Shown: one piece after another, positions 1-9,300 of the stretch
How the letters are laid out: every line of letters begins with the position of its first letter
How positions within the stretch are numbered: the stretch's first letter is position 1
Source: Baffinella frigidus
Lineage: Eukaryota > Cryptophyceae > Cryptomonadales > Baffinellaceae
Direction of reading: 5' to 3'
DNA: 11,838 bases
NCBI GenBank assembly: GCA_026770585.1
Contig: MU646318.1
Coordinates: 486,141 to 497,978, forward strand
Notes under the pieces: generated by a model
Told to the model about the DNA's origin: nothing
What the model saw: the letters and a program-made list of their open reading frames with translations, nothing else
Databases searched by the model: none
Program-made: the position numbers and the translations under genes

Positions 1-217
1 CCCACACCCCACACCCCACACCCCACACCCCACACCCCACACCCCACACCCCACACCCCACCCCACACCCCACACTCCACACTCCACACCCTCAACCCCA
101 ACACGTGACCCCTTAACCATAAACCCTAAACACTAACACAAAACTCTAAACCCAAGACCATCCAAGACAAAACATGCAACCTCAACCCTAACCCCTCGCC
201 CCCACACCCCACAACAG
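1..217 (+). repeat. CCCCACA heptamer array and degenerate telomere-like sequence
   Basis: Positions 1-90 are near-perfect tandem CCCCACA (7 bp), with CTCCACA variants near the end. Positions 91-217 are a mix of CCCTAAA, CACTAAC and CTCAACC words leading into the exon A1 acceptor. I read this as the 3' end of an intron. No coding signal is seen. Confidence 0.85.
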
Positions 218-337
218 GGCGCGCCCTCACCGACCTCGCGGACTCGCAGTCCTTCCTCAAGGAGGACCTCGACCAGATGATCGTTGAATGCTGCGAGTCA
301 CTCGCGCTGTCCCGCGGCGCCGTGGAAAAGCAGACAG
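218..337 (+). CDS. ACC: ACC exon A, copy A1 (central region)
   Basis: Encodes the stretch [15 protein letters not shown] through [12 protein letters not shown], matching by order the helical end of the ACC central region just before the conserved CNH segment. Acceptor AG at 216-217 is followed by G. The likely donor is GC at 338 (exon end ...CAGACAG), and the intron start GCAA repeats as the first bases of exon B. A second full copy lies at 486-604. A1 is preferred because its acceptor fits the AG|G rule and gives two leading bases; the phase of the exon before it is unknown. Confidence 0.65.
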
Positions 338-3300
338 GCAATTCCCAAACCCTACAGCCTGAACGCTACACCCTGAACCTTGGGCCCTAACAGCTAGTGT
401 AGAATGCTGCGAGTCACTCGCGCTCTCCCGCGGCGCCGTCGAGAAGCAGACAGGCAAACCCTGGACCATCAACCCTAGTGGAGAGGCGCGCCCTGACGAA
501 CCTAGCAGACGCGCAGTCCTTCCGAAAGGAAGACTTGGACCAGATGATCGTCGAATGCTGCGAGTCGCTCGCGCTCTCCCGCGGCGCTGTGGAAAAGCAG
601 ACAGGCATACACCTTCAAACCGTATCCTTAGATTATAGTGTGGCGAGTCACTCGCGCTGTCCCGCGGCGCCGTGGAGAAGCAGACAAGGCAAACCGTGGA
701 CCCTACAGCCTGAACGCTACACCCTGAACCCTGAACCCTAACCCCTAGTGTAGAGTGTTGCGAGTCGCTAGCGCTGTCCCGCGGCGCCGTCGAAAAGCAG
801 GACGCTCCACATGTGCAACCGCTTCTTCCTGAGCATCGAGTCCTAAACCTCAAACCCCACTGAACCCTCACCGTTCAACTTCTGTACCGTAAATCCTGTG
901 AACGCTAAAGCGAGTCACTCGCGCTCTCTGGCGCCGTGGAAAAGCAGACATAAAACTCCTCAGCCCTGCACCCTTCACAATACACCCTGAATCCGAACCC
1001 CGAAACCCGAAATGCTGACCCCGAAAAACCAAAACAGGCAAGGGCGTGGCGTACAACCGCTTCGGGACGCTCCAAATGTGCAACCACCTTTGTCTCGTTG
1101 TTTATTTGATACGGCTGGGACGTGGAAAGGATGATTTTTGGCTCAGCGCGGACGTGAAAAGGACGAACCGTAGAGTGTCTTCGGGTGGCTACGTATCATT
1201 AAGTACCACGAAATGAAACGTTGCGTCTTGGCGTGGACCGTGACCCCAAAACCCCAAACTCTAAACCCGAGACCCGAAAACAGGCAAGGGTGTGGCGTAC
1301 AACCGGTTTGGGACGCTCCAGATGTGCAACCACTTCTTCCTGAGCATCGTCCCGCACCTCTGCATGACCCGCGAGGAGGTCGACCCTACACCCTGATCCT
1401 GAACCCTGAATCCTGAACCCTGAATCCTGAACCCTGAACCCTAAACCCTAAACCCTAAAACCTGAAACCTAAACCCTAAACCCTAAAACCTAAACCCTAA
1501 ACCCTAAACCCTAAACCCTAAACCCTAAACCCTAAACTCAACCCTAAACCATACACCCTAAACCCTACACCCAAACCCCTCGACCCCAAACACTAAACCC
1601 TAAACCCAAAACCCCAAACACTAAACCCTAAACCCCAAATCAGGCGGTGGAGGCATTGAAGGAGACGATCGAGTCCAACGCCAAGCGCCTCCGCCAGGTC
1701 TCCCTCAACCCTAAACCCTGAACCCTGAAACCTGAACCCTGAACTCTGAACTCTGAAACCTGAACCCTGAACCCTGATTCCTGAGCCCTAAATGGTGAAA
1801 CCCTCAAGTCCAACGCCAAGCGCCTCCGTCAGGTCTCCCTCAACCCTAAACCCGAAACCCTAAACCCTGAACACCAAATTTCAAACACCAAACACCAAAC
1901 ACCAAACACCAAACACCAAACACCAAACACCAAACACCAAACCTTAAACACCAAACACCAAACACCAAACCCAAATCCTGAACCCTAAACCCTAAACCCC
2001 AAACCTTAAATCTTGGTCTGTACATACCAAACCGTACACCCTGAACCCTGAAGCCTAAGCCCTAAACTCTAAACCCGAAACCCGAAACCCGAAACCCGAA
2101 ACCCGAAACCCGAAACCCGAAACCCGAAACCCCAACCGTACCCTAAACCCTGAACCCCAAACCCCAAACCCTAACACAGGAGGGTGTGGTGGAAGTGGAG
2201 GTTGAGATCCCATTCACGATCGAGTAGCCAGACGACAGCGCTACACACCTCACAGTAAACATAAATAAATAACAAACACACACGTAATAAATAAATAATG
2301 AATAATAATAATAATGATAATAATAATAATAATAGATAGACATAACAAATAACAAATTAATAAATAAATAGTACAATAAAAATAGATATTAAATGATGAT
2401 TAATCTTTGTAAAACCCCTACACCAGGCGGGTGTGGTCGAAGTGGAGATCCCGTTCACGATCGAGGAGCCAGACGACAGCGCCACAGACCTCGCGCGGGT
2501 GGTCTCCGGGGAGCAGGCGCCAGCTGGGGAGTTCCCGCGCCCTGTCAGGTAGACCCGAACCCCGCAGCACGAAGCGCAACACTTTGAAAGCGGAATGTGA
2601 AATGCGAAATTCGAAACTCTGAAATCGCCATATCAAACACCAAACACCAAACACCAAACACCCTCACCTCAACACCAAACACCAAACACCAAACACCAAA
2701 CACCAAACACCAAACACCAAACACCAAACACCAAACACCAAACACCCTCACCTCAACACCAAACACCAAACACCAAACACCAAACACCAAACACCAAACC
2801 CCAGGCAAACTCAAACTCAAACTCAAACTCAAACTCAAACTCAAACAAACTGAAAACTCAAAACTCAAAACTCAAACTCAAACAAACTCAAACAAAATCA
2901 AACAAACGCAAACAAAAACAAAAAAACAGGGGGAGCAACGCGACGAGCAACCCGAACCGGCTCCCCCCGATGCGGATGCGGGTGGTGTTCCACAACCCCT
3001 CGGGACACGACGTCGAGACGGACGTGTACATGGAGGTCTGCACCCTGGACCATGAACCCTGGAATCTGGACCCTAGTGGTTTTGAACAACCCCTGGGGAG
3101 ACGACGTGAGACCGACGTGTACGTGGAGGTCTACACCCTAAACCGTAATGCCCAAACCGTCAACACTAATCTCTAAACCCTAAACCTACACCCTGGACCG
3201 TGTAAATGGAGGTCTTGCATACTCAAACCATGAACCCTAAACCCACACCATGAACCCTAAACCATGAACCCTAAACATCAATCCCTAAACCCTGAACCCT

Positions 3301-6300
3301 AAACCCTAAACCCTAAACCCTAAACCCTACACCAGGTCTTCACCTCGACGCAGGACATGAAGCTCTCGAAGGCTATGTTCAGGTCCGCGAAACCTTGAAC
3401 CCGGAACCGTGGACCCTGCGATTTCGACCCTGGACCCTGGACCCTGGACCCTGGACCCTTGAACCTAAACCTAAATCTAAACTCTAGACCCTAAACACGA
3501 CACCCCAAACCCTGAACCTTAAATGCTGCTCTCTTAACCCTAAACCCCAAACCTCGTCGTTCACCCCTAAGTCCCAACCCCCAACCCCCCACAGCCCTAA
3601 ACCCCCATCGCATCGAGGGTTTATCTCGAGTCCACACCCTAAACCCGGATCCCTTGACCAGGTCGATCCTGTCGGATGGAAAGCCGCCCGGCGCACTCGA
3701 CGGCTGCGACGTCAACACTCCGTACACCCTACACCCTACACCCTACACCCTACCCTGAACCCCTCAAACCCTTCAAATCCCAACTACTAAACCTTAAGCC
3801 TTCAACCATCAATCGGGCAGGTACGCATCAATCGACCAGATCGAGCTCCGGCGGCTGATGGCCAAAGGCAAAGAGATGACTTACTGACCCTTCACCCTCA
3901 CACCTCACCCCCAACACCGAAACCATAAACCAGAATCCATAAACCAGAATCCATAAATCCTAAATCCTCGACCTTCAACCCTAAGCTACTGTAATATAAT
4001 CCAATCCAAATCTTCGACCTGCATCCCTGATCCAATCCCCCTCACCAGGTACGCACCCATCGACCAAATCGAGCTCCGGCGCCTCATGGCCAAAGGCAAG
4101 GAGACGACTTACTGCTACGACTTCATCGCGCTCTTCGAGAAGGCGCTTCGGAAGCAGTGGGCCGCGTACCGCGCCCAGGAGTCCAAGCAGGTCAGCCTAC
4201 TAAAGTTACTTACCCCTAAAAGATACTCCCAAAACATACCCCTACATTATACCCCCAAAATGTACCCCCAAAATATACCCCTACAACATACCCCCAAAAT
4301 ATACCCCCAGAACATACCTCAAAAATATACACTTCAAACATACCCACAAGCGACCAACTGCTACGACTTTATTGCGCTGTTCGAGAAGGCGCTTCGGAAG
4401 CAGTGGACAGCGTACCGCGCCCAGGAGTCCGCCCAGGTTATTTACCCCCAACTTACTCACCCCCAAAGTGTACCCCCAAAATATTTTCCCAAAATATACC
4501 CCTAAAACATACCCCCGAAACCAAGACATACCCCTGAAACCCGAACTGACCCCCAACCCCACACCCTCTATCCCAAACCCGAAACCCGAAACCCTGACCA
4601 GGGTGGAGTCTCCTCGTGGATCGCGCGCCACACTTCCATGTTCTCGCACAGCCAAAACCCAAAACCCAAAACCCCAATCTAATCCCGAACCCCCAAATCC
4701 TGAACCCTGAACCCTGGGCCCTGAACAGGGTGGAGTTTCGTCGTGGATCGCGCGCCACACGATCTTCGGCCCCGTTGGCAAACCTGAAGCCCGGAACCCA
4801 GCCCTCAACCCTAAACCCTAACCCATCAGCCCCAAACAGGGTGGGGTCTCTTCGTGGATCGCGTGCCACACGCCGATGTTCTCGCACAGCCAAACCCCAA
4901 ACCCCTAATCCCGAAACCCGAATCCCGAAACCCGAAACCCTGGACCCTGAACAGGGTGGAGTGTCGTCGTGGATCGCGCGTCACACTCCCATGTTCGGGC
5001 ACGGCGCAGTCAAGGACGGCGGGTAACGCCTATGTCCTTAGGAAATACTGGTAGCAGCGAGCGAGCGGCAACCCGAAATGCTAAACCCGGACCCCAAAAT
5101 GCAAAACCCGAAACCCGACTTCATGAAATACGAAAACCGGAAGATGCTGCACTCCGATGTTCGGGCACGGCGCTGTCAAGGACGGCCGGTAGCCCCGAAA
5201 CCCGAAAACCGAAGCACAAAATACGAAATACGAGAATACGAATTCCTGAACCACACGAGGCTATTCTTGTGAACAGATTCCTAAGTCGATTATTGGATTA
5301 TTGCCTAGGAAACACGCCAAAAATCAGTAAGTGGTATCTGCACACTTTCCGTGCAGTAATTGGTACCTGCACGCTTTCCGTGCAGGCTTTCCCACAAACC
5401 CCTAAAAATTCCATTTATTCGCATGGAAAGTCTCGTTTGGAACCCCAAACCCTAAACCCTCAAAAATAGCGATTTGCGAAACCCAAGAACCAGAAATCCG
5501 ACAACCAAAAAAAAGAGTAAAAGTTAAGTACCCGAACCGGGGTTCGGGGTTCGGGTACTTAACTTTCACGTTCCCCAATTCCAAACACGAAACCGCAAAC
5601 AGGTTCGAGGCAAAGGAGCTAGTGCTGCGCAAAGCAGACCCGAAACCCGGACCCCAAACAGTAGCAATCATCCCACAGGCTAAACCCAAAACCGCCAGCA
5701 GGTTCGAGGCGAAGGAGCTAGTGATGAGCAAAGGCGACAAAAAGCTCGAGGAGGTCTCGCGCCCCGCGGGTCTCAACGACATTGGGATGGTCGTGTGGCG
5801 CCTCTGGTAACCCATACACCCTTTTTTTCAAATTCCACACAATGTTTTAGTAAACCTCACACCCTTTTTTTCGGTAGGGTGTGGGGTGTACGGTGTACGG
5901 TGTACGGTGTACGGTGTACGGTGTGGCGTGTAGAGTATAGGGTGTAGGGTGTAGGGTGTAGGAATAACCAGCTGGTGATGAGCAAAGGAAACAAAGAGCT
6001 CGAGGAGGTCTCGCGCCCCGCGGGTCTCAACGACATTGGGATGGTCGTGTGGCGCCTCTGGTAAACCCCAAACCCTTCACCCTAAATTGGACACTCAACG
6101 ATAAACACTAAGAACTGATCACTGAACACTAACACTGAACCCCAAACCCCAAACCCCAAACCCCAAACCCTAAACACTAAACACTAAACCCTAAACCCTA
6201 AACCCGAAACCCTACACCCCAACTCCCAAACCCTAAACACTAAAACCCTAAACACTAACACCCGAACACTCGAAACCCTACACGTACAGGATGCAAACAC

Positions 6301-9300
6301 CAGAGTGCCCAGACGGGCCTGCGATGATCCCCAAAACCCTCAACTCCCAAACACTCAACCCTGAACACCAAACACTAAACACTAAACACTAAACACTAAA
6401 CACTAAACACTAAACCCCTACAAAAAACACGAAACACTTGACCTCTAACTCATAACAAATAAACAAATAAATTCTAACTCCAGAAACCAAACCCCACACC
6501 AGGATGCAAACGCCGGAGTGCCCGGACGGGCGCACGATGATCCTCATCGCAAACGACGTCACCGTCCAGAACGGCTCCTTCGGGTACCCATCCAAACCCC
6601 ACAGCGGGCTACGAAGGGTCTTGACCCCCTAACCCCACAGCGGGCTGCGAAGGCATTTTAACCCCCTAACCCCACAGCGGGCTACGAAGGGATTTAATCC
6701 CCTAACCACACAGCGGACTACGAAGGAATCATCGGGCATAAAATTCCCGAGTTTCCGTTGCCTTATCCATAGGGACCCCCCTATGTCCCTACGGGTTGCC
6801 TACCGTAGGGTCCTAGGTCGTAAGGATGCAAACACCGGAGTGCCCGGAAGGGCGCGCGATAATACTCATCGCAAACGACGTCACCGTCCAGAACGGCTCC
6901 TTCGGATAACCCCCCAGCCTTGAACAGTAAACCATAAACCATAATCCATCAACCATAAACTATAAACCCTGACCTCTCATCCTAACTCTCATCCCCAAAC
7001 CGTCAACAACTCTCATCACCAATCCTTACAGAATCCCAAAATTTCCCCATGGTGCGGGAGGACCAACTCTTCCTCCTCGCGACGCAGCTGGCGGGGCAGA
7101 AAGGGCTGCCGCCCTGGGAGCCCGCCTTGCAATCCCGTCCTGGGAGCCCGCCCTGAACATAACCCCACCAGGGTGTGGGAGGACCAGCTGTTCCTGCTCG
7201 CGACACACCTGGCGGAGCAGAAAGGGCTCTCGCCCTGGGTGCGCACCCAGAAACAAACCCCCAACCCTTATAACAAATCCCTCACCCGTATAACCCCGAA
7301 CACCAGGGTGCGGGAGGACCAGCTGTTCCTGCTCGCGACACAACTTGCGGAGAAGGAGGGGCTGCCGCGCGTGTACGTCGCTGCCAACACCGGTCTGAAA
7401 CCCTACACCCTAAACCCTAAACCCTACAGTCTAAATCCTAAACCCTAAACCCCAAACCCTAGACCCTAGACCCTAGACCCTTAACTCTCATCGTCGCTGC
7501 CAACACCGGTCTGACACCCTACACCCCTAAACCCCTCAACCCCTCAACCCCTCAACCCCTCAACCCATCAACCCCTCATCCCCTCATCCCCTCAACCCCT
7601 CAACCCCTCAACCCCTCAACCCATCAACCCCTCATCCCCTCATCCCCTCAACCCCTCAACCCCTCAACCCCTCAACCGCTACATCACCGAATCCCTGAAC
7701 ACCTAACCCCTGAACCCCAAACCCTAAACCCTTAACCCTAAACCGTAACCCCAATCCCTGAACCCTCTGAACTCTGAACCCAGCCCCGCGACGTGCACGT
7801 CACAAACCTGAAACCTTCAACACTGAACCCTGAACCCTGAGCCCTGAGCCCTGAACTCTGAACCTCAAACCTGCAACCCTAGACCCTCAACCCTAAACCA
7901 AACAAACCCCAAACACCAAACCCCAAACCCCAAACCCCAAACCCCAAACCCCACACCCCACACCCCCAAACGCAGGCGCGCGCATCGGGCTGGTGGATGA
8001 GGTGAAGGGCAAGTTCCGTGTGCAGTGGAACAACGAGGAAACCACAACCACTGCACAATCAACCCTATAAAAAAACCTTGATAAAAAAAACGCTCAACGC
8101 TAAACACTAAACCCTACACCTCCAAACGCAGGCGCGCGCATTGGGCTGGTGGACGAGGTAAAGGGGAAGTTCCGGGTGCAGTGGAAGAACCCGTTGAATC
8201 CGACGAGCGGGATGGAGTTCCTCTACCTCGATGACACCGAGGTGCTGTACCATAAAAACCGAAATAGTATATAATAAACTGGAAACCCGAAACACCAAAC
8301 CCTGAACCCTAAACCCTAAATCATAAACCATAAAACACAAACCATAAAACATGACCCCTCAACACTTACCCCTACACCATACTCCCCTCCAAACAAAACC
8401 AAAACACCAAATAAAAAATAAAAATAAAAACAACAACAGACAACAAGCATCAAACAAAAACCTGTAAACAGCAAACAACAAACAGTAAACATGAACATCA
8501 CACAAAAAAGAAACAATAACAAATGTCACCTGCGCCAGGTGGACGTGCTGCGCAAGAACGACATGGTCCAGACGGAGCTCGTCACGGCATCCGACGGCTC
8601 CAAGCGCCACCGCATCACCGCTGTCATCGGCCCGGATGGTATCCCTCAGAGAATCCTTTTTACACAGGGTTTCCGTTAACGAAATTTACTACACAGTTTG
8701 ATTTTACTAGTGATAGTAAAGCGTGTGTAGTAAATTTCCTTGGCGAGAAACTTTTTTGAAAAGGATTCTTTGAGGTGATAGTCACGGCGTCAGACGGCTC
8801 CAAGCGCCACCGCATCACCACCGTCATCGGCCCCGATGGTGTGCACCCTTATCTGAACCCTCAACCACACATCCCAAACCCTCATCCCTGAACCATAAGC
8901 TTCACCGCCGTTATCGGCCCGGACGGCATGTACCCTGCACCCCAAACCCCAAACGCCAGACGCGTTGCTAAACCAAAAAATTGAAAATTGAAAATTAAAA
9001 AATTAAAACAAATCAACACCTAACCCCCATACCTGGCCCTAGGTATCGGCGTGGAGAACCTTCGGGGTGCCGGGACAATCGCGGGGTCGACCTGCCGCGC
9101 CTACCGCGACATCTTCACCCTTACTTTCGTGTCCGGTACACCCCACATCCTTAACCCTGGATCCGAAACCCTTAACCCTAAACCCTAAAACCTAAACCCC
9201 AAACCCTAAACCCTAAACCCTAAACCATAAACCATAAACCATAGACCATAAACACTCAGCCCTAAACCCTGAACCCTGAACCCGAAACCCTGGATCCGAA

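Larger units (their letters stand above)
5189..5602 (+). other. Intron I-J, largely unique AT-richer sequence with hairpins
   Basis: Only the first 60 bases and 5440-5465 look telomere-like. 5265-5430 is unique sequence with two tandem hairpins, and 5520-5566 is a perfect inverted repeat. No coding exon seen. This is the least repeat-like intron region in the window and may hold a small decayed mobile element. Confidence 0.55.

Noticed and set aside
2259-2402. AT-rich replication origin
   Set aside because: Low-complexity AATAAT alone is not evidence of an origin, and no further signal is visible.
2597-3055. Plus-strand open frame rich in Thr-Pro-Asn-Lys-His-Gln
   Set aside because: It is the reading of the CACCAAA and AAACTC arrays and runs into exon E in the wrong frame.
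4602-5022. CRISPR-like array of repeats with spacers
   Set aside because: The repeated units are protein-coding exon copies with splice sites, spacing is uneven, and the window is eukaryotic.
5520-5566. Rho-independent transcription terminator
   Set aside because: No T run follows the hairpin, it is inside an intron of a eukaryotic gene, and there is no bacterial gene nearby.
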